Shown here piece after piece: positions 1-7,185 of a DNA stretch of 64,000 bases. The translations under genes were made by a program, and so were the position numbers. The stretch is from positions 868,001 through 932,000 of the forward strand of contig CAWBUL010000006.1 of NCBI GenBank assembly GCA_963791885.1, written 5' to 3'. The DNA comes from CAVSUZ01 sp963791885 (lineage in GTDB: Bacteria > Pseudomonadota > Alphaproteobacteria > Acetobacterales > Acetobacteraceae). The notes beneath the pieces were generated by a model, which had not been told where the DNA came from, did not search any database, and saw nothing but the letters and a program-made list of their open reading frames with translations. The first letter of the stretch is position 1, and each line of letters starts with the position of its first letter.

Positions 1-1
1 G

Positions 2-358
2 GCGGTGGAGGAGATTCTGTCCACCGACGCGCCGGAATCGGTGCGGGGGGTGCGGATTCGCAATGTGCGTTCCGACGCGGTTTCGGAAATCCCGTGCGAG
101 GGTGTGTTCATCGCGATCGGGCACGTGCCCAACACCGGGATGTTCGCAACCGAGGTCGCACTGGATGCCGACGGATACATTATGACGGAGCCGGGGAACA
201 CGATGACGTCGGTTCCCGGTGTTTTCGCTGCTGGTGACGTACAGGATCGCATTTTCCGCCAGGCGGTCACCGCAGCGGGAACAGGCTGCATGGCGGCTCT
301 TGAGGCGGAGAAATGGCTGGCCGGCCTGCCTGTCTCCCCTGCTCTGGTCATGGATTAG
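2..358 (+). CDS. trxB: Thioredoxin-disulfide reductase, C-terminal third (cut by window edge)
   Basis: The reading frame is open from the first base, so the start lies outside the window. The visible 118 residues match the FAD-binding C-terminus of bacterial thioredoxin reductase: an IAIGHVPNT segment, then GVFAAGDV (the flavin-contacting GD motif) and a Q-A-V-T-A-A-G-T-G-C-M-A-A helix. The enzyme passes electrons from NADPH to thioredoxin in the cytoplasm. The CxxC centre and NADPH domain are missing only because of the window edge. It ends in TAG, 119 bp before the next gene on the same strand. A related flavin reductase is possible but less likely. Confidence 0.8.
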   Translation, partial: AVEEILSTDAPESVRGVRIRNVRSDAVSEIPCEGVFIAIGHVPNTGMFATEVALDADGYIMTEPGNTMTSVPGVFAAGDVQDRIFRQAVTAAGTGCMAALEAEKWLAGLPVSPALVMD

Positions 359-477
359 CGCGAGCGGAATCGTGCTCAGACCGCCCTGAATCGCGCCTCC
401 GGGTCGGTTTCAGGCTGCACAATCTGTCAGAATCGGGGCTAAACTGTCCGACTCGCGGGGAGAATGGGAGATAGCGG

Positions 478-1365
478 GTGATCGACTGGGACAAACTGCG
501 TGTGTTTCACGCCGTGGCGGAGGCGGGCAGCTTCACCCACGCCGGGGAGACGCTGAACCTGAGCCAGTCCGCCGTCTCGCGCCAGATTTCCGCGCTCGAG
601 GAAGCGATGGGCGTGCCGCTGTTCCATCGTCACGCGCGCGGGCTGATCCTGACGGAGCAGGGGGAGCAGCTCAATCGGACGGTGCGTGAAGTTTTCGCCA
701 AGCTCGCGATGACCGAGGCGCTGCTGACCGAGAGCAAGGAGAAACCGGCGGGCCGGTTGAAGGTCACCACGACGGCGGGTTTCGGCGCGACGTGGCTGGC
801 GCCCCGGCTGGGTTCGTTCTTCGAGATGTATCCCGATGTTTCGATCTCTTTGTTGCTGGACGACATGGAGTTGGATCTGGCGATGCGGGAAGCGGATGTG
901 GCGATCCGGATGCACGCCCCGCGGCAGCCGGATTTGGTGCAGCGGCACCTGATGGAGATCCAGTGGGTGGTGTGCGCGTCGCCCGATTATCTGAAGAAGT
1001 TCGGTGTGCCGCAGCGGGCCGAGGATCTGGATAGTCACAAGCTTGTCTTGTTCGGGGACCATCATCCACCGGTTCCCGACATCAACTGGCTGGCTGAGGC
1101 TGGGCGGCGTCCGGGTAATCCTCGGCGCGCACTGCTTGAGGTTAATAGCACGCAGGCGATGCTGCTTGCGGTCCGCTCCGGCATCGGGATCGGAGCTCTG
1201 CCCGAGTATGTTTCGCAAGAGAACGCGGATCTGGTGCGCATCCTCGCGGATCTGAAGTCGCCGCAGGTTGGGGTTTATTTTGTCTATCCGGAGGAGCTGC
1301 GGAACTCCAAACGCGTCGCCGTGTTTCGAGACTTCCTGCTCGCCCGCCTTGCGGAAATTCACTGA
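478..1365 (+). CDS. LysR-family transcriptional regulator
   Basis: 295 residues, the usual LysR length. Residues 4-63 form the winged helix-turn-helix (LRVFHAVAEAGSFTHAGETL, then LSQSAVSRQISALEE); residues about 90-290 form the two-lobed periplasmic-binding-like effector domain. The start is GTG at 478, giving the typical short MIDWDKLR lead before the first helix. The partner target is unclear: no divergent gene lies upstream, the thioredoxin reductase precedes it on the same strand, and a hairpin-rich region with a strong terminator follows. The alphaproteobacterial arrangement of trxB next to a LysR gene is common, but the effector cannot be told from the sequence. Confidence 0.93.
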   Translation: MIDWDKLRVFHAVAEAGSFTHAGETLNLSQSAVSRQISALEEAMGVPLFHRHARGLILTEQGEQLNRTVREVFAKLAMTEALLTESKEKPAGRLKVTTTAGFGATWLAPRLGSFFEMYPDVSISLLLDDMELDLAMREADVAIRMHAPRQPDLVQRHLMEIQWVVCASPDYLKKFGVPQRAEDLDSHKLVLFGDHHPPVPDINWLAEAGRRPGNPRRALLEVNSTQAMLLAVRSGIGIGALPEYVSQENADLVRILADLKSPQVGVYFVYPEELRNSKRVAVFRDFLLARLAEIH

Positions 1366-1460
1366 ATCCTGAACGAGTCATGCGGTGAAGTCATAGCCGC
1401 ACTTCGGGATTTTGCGGTGGTTCGACTCCGATCGAGGTATTAGAAATCTTGTTATCGATT

Positions 1461-1587
1461 ACGGCGGGTTGTCCGCCAGTGTTCCGGTCCTTGGGGATCG
1501 GAAGGGGGTCAGTGACCCCCGCGTCTCCCAGACGTGAAGCCTCCCTGTTGACTTGCCCCCGGTCTTTGACCGGGGGCTTTTTATTTT
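1461..1587 (+). ncRNA. Candidate small RNA: five consecutive hairpins
   Basis: No convincing protein frame lies here, but five hairpins follow one another: GGCGG/CCGCC (1463-1477); TTCCGGTCC with loop TTGG and GGATCGGAA (1482-1503); GGGGGTC/GACCCCC (1504-1520); CGTCT/AGACG around a CCC loop (1522-1534); and a 10-bp terminator stem (1555-1577) followed by a T tract. Between the last two sits an unpaired stretch, 1535-1554, containing CCTCCC, which could pair with Shine-Dalgarno sequences. The second and third stems abut with no gap and would stack. It could instead be a long, structured 3' untranslated region of the LysR gene. No known RNA family was recognised by eye. Confidence 0.55.
1555..1587 (+). 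terminator. Strong Rho-independent terminator
   Basis: A perfect 10-bp stem, GCCCCCGGTC with loop TTT and GACCGGGGGC (1555-1577), is followed by TTTTTATTTT (1578-1587). It ends transcription from the LysR side or the candidate small RNA, 46 bp before the convergent glycosidase gene. Confidence 0.93.
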
Positions 1588-1632
1588 GACAGTATTTTGA
1601 TGATACTCGTCGCGACGGAATCATTGCTGTCA

Positions 1633-2700
1633 TTAACTGAGGGCCTGCAGCACAGCGGAGTCGGGGCAGGCGGCGGAGGGTCGGCAGTCGAACCCCATCA
1701 CGTCGTCGTAGCCCCACAGGGCCCAGCCGAAGTGGGCCTCGGCTGCCGCGGTATGCACGGCTGCCAGCCAAGCCAGGCGTGACGCGGCGTTGAGGCGGTC
1801 GGTGGCACCGAACTCGCCGAGCAGGATGAAGGCGTCGTTTTGTTGTGCCCGGTCGGCGAGTTTCTGGAAGGTCGCGGCGATGGCGGCCTGGTCCCAGCGC
1901 GAGGCGCAGTAGAAGCGCCAGGTTCCCGCGGTTTCGTTGTTCGTGCCCGACAATGCGGCCGTGCAGGACGCGGGATTGGAGATAGGAAAGGGCAGGCCTG
2001 TGAGGGCTGCGTGGTCCACACGTGGGTTCCAGGCGGCGAGCGAGGTGAGTTCAACCGGGTCGTAGAAGTGGAACGTGTACGCGACGTTCGGATCGGCGAG
2101 GGGCGGCAGGCTGAGTAGGGCTTTGGCGCTGCTCCAGTCGTTGCCGGTGAGGATGATTGTGTCGTTCGGGAGGGCGTCGCGGATTACGGCAAGGGCACGG
2201 TGTTGGAGCGTGTTCCATTGTGCGGGGTCGTTGGGGAAGACGGGTTCGTTGAGGATCTCCGGGAAGGTGCGATCGGGGGGCAGGGACGCGAGGCGCGGCG
2301 CGATGTTCTGCCAGAATGCGATCAGGGCGTTGCTGTCTGCCTCGTTGTCTTCGAGGTGCCAGGTTTGGGGGGCGAGTGTGATGACGACGGCGAGGCCCTG
2401 ACGCTGGATGCGGCGGATGGCGCGGATCAGCGCATCGGGCGCGGCGCGCGCGATCTGAGGCTCGATCGGTATGCGGAGAAAGGTGAAGGCGGCCTGGCGC
2501 AGGCGCTCGAGGTCGCGGTCCGACAGGTAGTTGGTCAGTGCGGCCGGGGAGACGCTGGGCGGAAAGCGAAACCAATGCGTGATGTTGATGCCACGTTGGA
2601 GGGCCGCGATCCGGGCGGGAGGCGGCCGCGCGGCGGCCGCGCCTGCCCAGAACAGCAGCAGCGTGGCGATAGCCGAATAGTAACGGTTTGACCTGATCAT
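1633..2700 (-). CDS. Secreted glycoside hydrolase family 5 (endoglucanase-like)
   Basis: The N-terminus carries a signal peptide (IATLLLFWAGAAAA). The body has GH5 clan A signatures: RGINITHWF near the mature N-terminus, FLRIPIEPQ on beta 2, EILNEP with the acid/base Glu about residue 155, TFHFYDP, and ILLGEFGA with the nucleophile Glu about residue 300, then WALWGYDD. Both catalytic glutamates are present, so the enzyme should be an active beta-glycanase in the periplasm or outside. A longer start at 2724 (eight extra residues) is possible but overlaps the divergent membrane protein; 2700 avoids this. Pairing with a GT-C glycosyltransferase suggests surface glycan turnover. The exact substrate is unknown. 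Confidence 0.88.
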   Translation of the reverse strand: MIRSNRYYSAIATLLLFWAGAAAARPPPARIAALQRGINITHWFRFPPSVSPAALTNYLSDRDLERLRQAAFTFLRIPIEPQIARAAPDALIRAIRRIQRQGLAVVITLAPQTWHLEDNEADSNALIAFWQNIAPRLASLPPDRTFPEILNEPVFPNDPAQWNTLQHRALAVIRDALPNDTIILTGNDWSSAKALLSLPPLADPNVAYTFHFYDPVELTSLAAWNPRVDHAALTGLPFPISNPASCTAALSGTNNETAGTWRFYCASRWDQAAIAATFQKLADRAQQNDAFILLGEFGATDRLNAASRLAWLAAVHTAAAEAHFGWALWGYDDVMGFDCRPSAACPDSAVLQALS

Positions 2701-2706
2701 GCCGGC

Positions 2707-4320
2707 ATGCAGGCTGCGCCGCATCGGTTAGCCAGTGGTAAATCAGCGCGAGGTAAAGAGGCGGCCGTTCTGGCCCTGGCCGCGCTGGTGCTGGTTGCGG
2801 CGGCGCTGGCGCGCAGCTTCGAATACGACGAGGCATATACTTTTTTTCTGACCGCCGGCGTGCCGCGGCCGCATTGGCCGGATGCGCCGTTTCTGGCGGG
2901 CACCATGCGCGGCGCGTTCCATGCGCGCGCCGGGCTGGTGGCGGTCGCTCGGGCGTTGCGCACGACCGACGTGCATCCGCCACTGTATTTCTGGGCCGTC
3001 GATCTGTGGCGGCGCGAATTCGGCGATTCGCTGATCGTGGCGCGGCTGTTGTCGGTCTGCTGTGCGTTGGTCGCGCTGATGGGGGTCGCGCGGCTGGCGG
3101 TTCTGTCGGGCATCGGCGTGGTGCCCGCCGTGCTGCTGACGCTGGGGTGTTACGGGTTCGCGTATACCGGCGTGGTGGCGCGGGGCTTCGCACTGGCGCA
3201 GGCCCTGGCGTTATGGGGCTTCGTGGTGGCTGTGCAGGGGCGTGGCCGCGCGCGTTCGGCGTTTGCCGCGGGGCTGCTGCTGGGAGCCGCTACGTTCTGC
3301 AACTATCTCTCGGTGTTTCTGGTCGGCCCGGTGCTGGGGTGGATGGCACTGGAGCGGTTGGCGCGGGACTGTGTCACGCGCCAACCGCTCCGCAGCTTTG
3401 TTTTGCAAGCAGATTCACGCGCTGCTGGAACCGCAGGCGGTTCCAGTCAAGCGCGATCTGCTCCAGAGCGGCGGTGGCGGGAGGCGGCGCTGGTTGCGCT
3501 GGGGGCAGGGCTGTTTGTGCCGCTCGACCTCTGGTTCTTTCTGGCGCAGCGCGGCAGCCGGGTGGGGCAGTTCCCGCCGTTTCGTCTGATCCCATCGCTG
3601 GTGCGGCTGACGCGCTGCTTTGCCGGCGCGGTGTTCGGTGCCTTGCCGCTTTATGTGCCGTTTCCGTTCAGTCTGGCGGTCGGGGCGCTGCTGGCGGCTT
3701 TGCTGGTGCTGGTGGCTGCGTTCGTTGTTGCACGCTGGCGCTACATTCCGGGGCCTCGGGTGCTGTTCGCGCTGGGGACGCTGGCGCCCGCAGCCGGGCT
3801 CATCGCGCTGGGCATGGTGTTCGATAACACGCCGATCGAGCTGCGGTATCTGGCGTTTGCGACGCCGTTCTGCGCGCTGTTGTTGGCGGGGGCGGCGCAG
3901 ACGGCGGCGTATGGACGGGTGTTCCTGGGTGCGGTCGGGGCGGTTCAGGTGCTGTCGATCGCCGGGCTGATTTTTCACCCGGCCACGATGCAGCCGGCGC
4001 GCCGCACGGCGGCCGAAGCGGCACGACTGGCAGAGGGCAGGGTCGTGCTGGTGCCCTATGGCAATGACGGCGTGGGGGTGGTGGGACCGTTCATCGCTGA
4101 GGCACCGGATGATCTGCGGGTGCTGGTCGTGCCGAATGGGATGACGGCGGAAGAGCTCGGCCGCCGGGTAGCGGGGGTTGATCGCCTGGTGCTGGCGCTG
4201 CTGACGCCAGATGCGGAGAGTGAGGCAGCGGTGCCGCGGATCCAGGCGGCGCTGAGACCGCTGTGCCGGGCGGAGCGAAGCGGCGCGCGGGGAGTGGTTG
4301 TTTTCCAGGGATGCCGATAG
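2707..4320 (+). CDS. GT-C (ArnT/PMT-like) integral membrane glycosyltransferase
   Basis: 537 residues, dominated by about ten membrane segments. After the first segment (VLALAALVLVAAALA) comes SFEYDEAYTF, the D-E motif of the first periplasmic loop used by polyprenyl-phosphate-dependent GT-C enzymes, and then TTDVHPPLYFW, another family hallmark. Such enzymes move a sugar from a lipid carrier to a target on the outer face of the inner membrane. Residues about 227-255 are coded by a palindromic repeat that lies in frame, in a loop between membrane segments. The gene is divergent from and almost touches the GH5 gene, leaving no room for a normal promoter; a later start is possible. The acceptor cannot be told. 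Confidence 0.8.
   Translation: MQAAPHRLASGKSARGKEAAVLALAALVLVAAALARSFEYDEAYTFFLTAGVPRPHWPDAPFLAGTMRGAFHARAGLVAVARALRTTDVHPPLYFWAVDLWRREFGDSLIVARLLSVCCALVALMGVARLAVLSGIGVVPAVLLTLGCYGFAYTGVVARGFALAQALALWGFVVAVQGRGRARSAFAAGLLLGAATFCNYLSVFLVGPVLGWMALERLARDCVTRQPLRSFVLQADSRAAGTAGGSSQARSAPERRWREAALVALGAGLFVPLDLWFFLAQRGSRVGQFPPFRLIPSLVRLTRCFAGAVFGALPLYVPFPFSLAVGALLAALLVLVAAFVVARWRYIPGPRVLFALGTLAPAAGLIALGMVFDNTPIELRYLAFATPFCALLLAGAAQTAAYGRVFLGAVGAVQVLSIAGLIFHPATMQPARRTAAEAARLAEGRVVLVPYGNDGVGVVGPFIAEAPDDLRVLVVPNGMTAEELGRRVAGVDRLVLALLTPDAESEAAVPRIQAALRPLCRAERSGARGVVVFQGCR
3385..3471. repeat. 87-bp palindromic element inserted in frame in a coding region
   Basis: The core is a perfect inverted repeat, CTGGAACCGC (3425-3434), spacer AG, GCGGTTCCAG (3437-3446). 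Outside it the arms keep pairing imperfectly (AGCAGATT side against GATCTGCT side), with outer ends CCGCT (3385-3389) and AGCGG (3467-3471). The length, 87 bp, is a multiple of three, so the host glycosyltransferase frame stays open. It adds a Ser/Ala/Gly/Arg-rich segment unlike the hydrophobic sequence on either side. This looks like a REP- or RPE-type intragenic element; no second full copy was seen in the window. Confidence 0.72.
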
Positions 4321-5290
4321 TTAAGACACCTCAGCTAATTCGGCGTGCTGCCGCTCCTGCATCAGTTCCAGCTGATCCTCCTGCTCCTGCGGGAGCTTGG
4401 CGATTGCCAGGTCGGTATAACCGCGCTGAGCATGCTCGCGGAGAACAGGTCGCCGGATCCGGTCGACGCGCCAGACCAGGCTCCGAGCCGGGCAAGATGA
4501 TGCGGTCGAGATGTCTTCCTAATGGCGATTTCGGGCAAAATCATAGTCGCTGAAGAAGCGGGTGACGCCCTCTTCGAGGTGCGCACGCAATAATCGCTCG
4601 ATGTCGTCAGCGGTTCGGTATCGTGACTTGCGGCCTTGCACGTCGATGATGGTGCAGAAGCTGCACTGAAACGGACAACCGCGACCGGCGTCGAAAGAGC
4701 CGATGGGCGGCGAGTAGTGCTGCAGCCGTTCGGGCGGCAGGTAAGGAACGGCGGCACCCTGCAGGCCCGGCAGATCGGCCAGGAAATTGTAGATGGGGAG
4801 CAGCTTGTTCGCGAACGCATCTCGGAGCAGGCCATCGATGTGACCTTCGGCTTCGCCGGCAAACAGGGTGATGCCGAGAGATCGATTGCTTCCTGCAGGT
4901 CCCGTGAAAGCTCAGGCAGCAGGTGAGGAATCCAAAGACATGGAGGCCGGATGGCGACATTAAGGCCACGGCACGAAACCGCGCGCCATATCCAGGGCGC
5001 GAGGCGAACTGGTTCGTCTGCACGCCGACGAGAAAGACGACGCCGGCTCCGGCGCTTGGGATGCGCTTGGCGATGCGGTCTTCCGAGATGACGGTATTGC
5101 ATTCATCCCAGCCGTTGGATGTCAGCGTTACGTCAGCGCTTAGTACCTGGCGGTCGGCTGCATCCTGTACGATGGCATAGAGGCTGGCCAGCGAGTTGGA
5201 TTGGATCGAAGCTTTCCACCATTGGATGACGTATCCTTCGTCATCGTAGTGTGCCGGCTTGATTATCTGGACATGGAAGGCACGCGTCAC
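4321..5290 (-). pseudogene. Frameshifted B12-binding-domain radical SAM protein
   Basis: The N-terminus (frame starting at 5290) reads MTRAFHVQIIKPAHYDDEG and continues to about 4975 like a cobalamin-binding Rossmann domain. A second frame supplies LPELSRDLQEAIDL (about 4900-4935). A third supplies GITLFAGEAEGHIDG and then RGCPFQCSFC, a CxxxCxxC iron-sulphur motif of radical SAM enzymes (about 4660-4690), before a TAG near 4518. The segment DRII resumes in yet another frame, and the last frame closes with TAA at 4321. At least three indels and one stop make a functional product very unlikely. Intact relatives are about 450-500 residues, so the 3' part is also deleted. Confidence 0.8.
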
Positions 5291-5654
5291 GCGGCGGCTC
5301 CGACCATGGACTTTATGCTCCCGTGATGCGGACTTTGAAATGGAAGATTGCCATCCGTCGTGATCTCCGGCTCTCTCGGCGGAGCAAATGCTACGGTCGA
5401 TCGGCGGCCGACCTTTGCGATCAACACAAACGCGGCAAACGTCGGGATTGCAGTGAGCCGGCTGTAAGCTCCATATTGATATAGATACGATTGGTCATCC
5501 GCCGGCCCTGTATGTCAGGCCTGCAATGGCGTGCGGAGTGTTACATTGATCTGCATCACTGCGCTTTCCGACTTTTGGTCCAGATTATAGATTTATGCTA
5601 GCTTATTTCATCGAGGCTGGCGGCAAACCATCACCTCGGCAGGAGGCAAATGCC
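5291..5654. other. Gene-free stretch upstream of the secreted Gly/Tyr/Pro protein
   Basis: No protein frame with natural composition was found. The left part is probably the former promoter region of the decayed radical SAM gene. The right part holds an FNR/FixK-like box and an AT-rich minus-10 candidate belonging to the gene at 5655. Local base composition is more AT-rich than the neighbouring genes. Confidence 0.6.
5546..5591 (+). promoter_or_regulatory. FNR/FixK-type box with downstream minus-10
   Basis: TTGATCTGCATCAC at 5546-5559 matches the FNR/FixK consensus TTGAT-N4-ATCAA except for the last base. A minus-10 candidate, TATAGA, lies at 5586-5591, so the box centre is about 45 bp from the implied start point, close to the class II activator position (about -41.5). 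No good minus-35 is visible, as expected for activator-dependent promoters. Suggests low-oxygen control of the gene at 5655. Confidence 0.5.
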
Positions 5655-6143
5655 ATGACCCGATTGCGTTTGCTCCATCTTATCCGCGTGGCGGCCGTTG
5701 CTGCCGCTATGATCGCAGCGTCAGGACTGTCCCATGCGCAGGCGCAGTGGCATGGGGGTGGAGGCGGCTGGCACGGCGGAGGCGGTGGGGGCTGGCATGG
5801 CGGTGGAGGCTGGGGTTGGCACGGAGGTGGATGGGGAGGTGGATGGGGCTGGGGAGGCGGTTGGGGTTATGGCTTCGCGCTGCCGCCGCTCTATTATGCG
5901 CCCCCGCCGTATTATTATTGGCCGCCGTATTATCCACCGCCGTATTATCCACCCCCGGGCTACTATCCGCCTCCGGGTTACTATCCGCCGCAATATGGAT
6001 CCTATGGTTACGGAAGCTACGGACCCCAGTTCCACGTCAGCCCTCCTCCGGCTAACGCACAGCCGGGTTATGGCGCGCCTGCGGGTCTGGACCCCAATAA
6101 TTGCGGCACGCCCGACCAGCCGATGCCCTGCGCCCGGCGTTAG
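5655..6143 (+). CDS. Secreted Gly/Trp/His then Tyr/Pro-rich low-complexity protein
   Basis: The start ATG at 5655 is set by AGGAGG at 5640-5645, while an ATG five bases earlier stops at once. The 162-residue product has a signal peptide (LIRVAAVAAAMIAASGLSHAQA), then tandem HGGGGGW-type units (residues about 32-72), then YYPPP/GYYPPP units (about 80-120), and a short tail with two cysteines (NNCGTPDQPMPCARR). The composition suggests an unfolded surface or periplasmic protein, perhaps structural or metal-binding through the histidines; no enzyme motif exists. Similar short low-complexity exported proteins are widespread in alphaproteobacteria without known function. It stands alone, with an IS element downstream. 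Confidence 0.75.
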   Translation: MTRLRLLHLIRVAAVAAAMIAASGLSHAQAQWHGGGGGWHGGGGGGWHGGGGWGWHGGGWGGGWGWGGGWGYGFALPPLYYAPPPYYYWPPYYPPPYYPPPGYYPPPGYYPPQYGSYGYGSYGPQFHVSPPPANAQPGYGAPAGLDPNNCGTPDQPMPCARR

Positions 6144-6428
6144 GGCCCAACGTCATGTTCGATCTTCACGCGCTCCGACGTATTGGCTTTGCGAGATCCT
6201 GCTCTAGCGTGGATGTCTAGTCGCGGCATTTGGTGGAGCGGGTTTGTATTGAAGAGCTGAGTCTGCGAGATGCCGCTCGAGGCCCTGGTGATATGGTTAT
6301 AGATCGGGTCCGTCATGCTGTAGATGTCGACAAGCGTGAGCAGGCGGCTAGGGCCTGTCATCAATTAGGGGATTCCGGCGCGCGGAATCGCGTGATTCAT
6401 AGCCGGTCAACCAATTCGGAGGTTGACC

Positions 6429-6770
6429 ATGCGCCGCCACGCCCTGCGAGACGATCAATGGGACCGGATGAAGGACCTGCTACCCGGCAGTGAGGGGTGG
6501 GTGGTGGAGGCGGTTCTCTACCGCTACCGTGCCGGCATCCCCTGGCGTGATCTGCCGGAGCGGTTCGGCAACCCAATTCAGGTCCATACGCGTTTCTCGC
6601 GCTGGGCCAAATCCGGCGTTTGGGCGCGGGCGTTCCAGCATCTCGCAGCGGACCCAGACAATGAATACGCCATGATCGACAGCACCATTGTGCGCGCCCA
6701 TCAGCACAGTGCGGGCGCCCAAAAAAAGACGGTGAAGACCAAGCCATCGGGCGCTCGCGCGGCGGACTGA
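6429..6770 (+). CDS. IS5-family transposase, first frame (OrfA)
   Basis: Starts at ATG 6429 with MRRHALRDDQWDRM, typical of the IS5 N-terminal domain (DUF4096-like), followed by RAGIPWRDLPERFGNP and RFSRWAKSGVW. The first catalytic Asp is in MIDSTIVRAHQHSAG near residue 82. The frame stops at 6770, but A-AAA-AAG at 6722-6728 sits in the correct phase for minus-1 slippage, which would join it to the second frame and give a full DDE transposase of about 240 residues. Confidence 0.88.
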   Translation: MRRHALRDDQWDRMKDLLPGSEGWVVEAVLYRYRAGIPWRDLPERFGNPIQVHTRFSRWAKSGVWARAFQHLAADPDNEYAMIDSTIVRAHQHSAGAQKKTVKTKPSGARAAD

Positions 6771-7156
6771 GCACCAAGATCCACGCCACGGTCGATGCGC
6801 TCGGCAATCCGACCGGCATTGTCCTGACCGGCGGCGAGGCGCATGACCTGGTGGGCGCCGATCACCTGCTGCCCCAGCTGCAGGCCGAGGCGCTGATTGC
6901 CGACAAGGCGTTTGATGCTGAGAAGCGTGTGATCCAGCCGTTGGCGGCGGCCGGAAAAATTGCGGTGATCCCGCCGAAAAAGGGCCGCAAGTTCCCGCGC
7001 GACTATGACCGTGAACTCTACAAGGCGCGCCATCTGATTGAAAATTTCTTCGCCAGGCTCAAGCAATTCCGTGCCATTGCCACCCGCTACGACAAGACCG
7101 CGAGAAACTTCCTCGCGGGCATTCACCTGGCCGCCAGCCTCGTTTGGCTCAATTGA
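6725..7156 (+). CDS. IS5-family transposase, second frame (OrfB, reached by minus-1 frameshift)
   Basis: Reads DGEDQAIGRSRGGLSTKIHA directly after the slippery site, the conserved IS5 core. It supplies the second catalytic Asp (ADKAFDAE) and the Glu with its Y/R-x-x-x-E-like helix (ARHLIENFFARLKQFRAI), ending SLVWLN inside the right inverted repeat. There is no good independent start near the junction, so the product is probably made only as a fusion with the first frame. Confidence 0.85.
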   Translation, partial: KDGEDQAIGRSRGGLSTKIHATVDALGNPTGIVLTGGEAHDLVGADHLLPQLQAEALIADKAFDAEKRVIQPLAAAGKIAVIPPKKGRKFPRDYDRELYKARHLIENFFARLKQFRAIATRYDKTARNFLAGIHLAASLVWLN

Positions 7157-7185
7157 GGACAGGCCCTAGACCAACACTCTTGAGA

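Larger units (their letters stand above)
6351..7166 (+). mobile_element. Complete IS5-family insertion sequence (IS427-like), 816 bp
   Basis: The ends are 16-bp inverted repeats, GGGCCTGTCATCAATT at 6351-6366 and its complement at 7151-7166 with one mismatch. They are flanked by TA on both sides (6349-6350 and 7167-7168), fitting the short TA/TNA target duplications of this group. It holds one transposase in two overlapping frames. To its left (6144-6348) a minus-strand frame is cut by the element, but that frame has no recognised homology. The element sits 19 bp beyond the stop of the ABC transporter gene. Confidence 0.9.

Noticed and set aside
388..413. CCTGAA/TTCAGG inverted repeat after the thioredoxin reductase as a terminator
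   Set aside because: The stem is short, the loop is large and no T tract follows.
439..1362. Long minus-strand open frame opposite the LysR gene
   Set aside because: It mirrors the GC-rich codon pattern of a clear LysR gene and has no family motif. The same reasoning removes many long antisense frames, for example 2051-3193, 17162-18145, 32324-33313, 33867-34817, 41070-42464, 57743-59269 and 59245-60858.
1400..1440. tRNA-like GGTTCGACTCC segment after the LysR gene
   Set aside because: It resembles a T arm, but no matching acceptor, anticodon arm or CCA context could be folded around it.
3162..3167. GTATAC in the glycosyltransferase gene as a GntR operator
   Set aside because: It lies inside a coding region, lacks the flanking AG and CT bases and is far from any promoter. 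A similar hit at 29872 inside the first enolase gene was dropped for the same reason.
6140..6364. Minus-strand frame left of the IS as a real gene interrupted by the insertion
   Set aside because: It has no recognisable motif or ribosome site. A distant likeness to the palindromic element at 3385 was seen but is too weak to claim.
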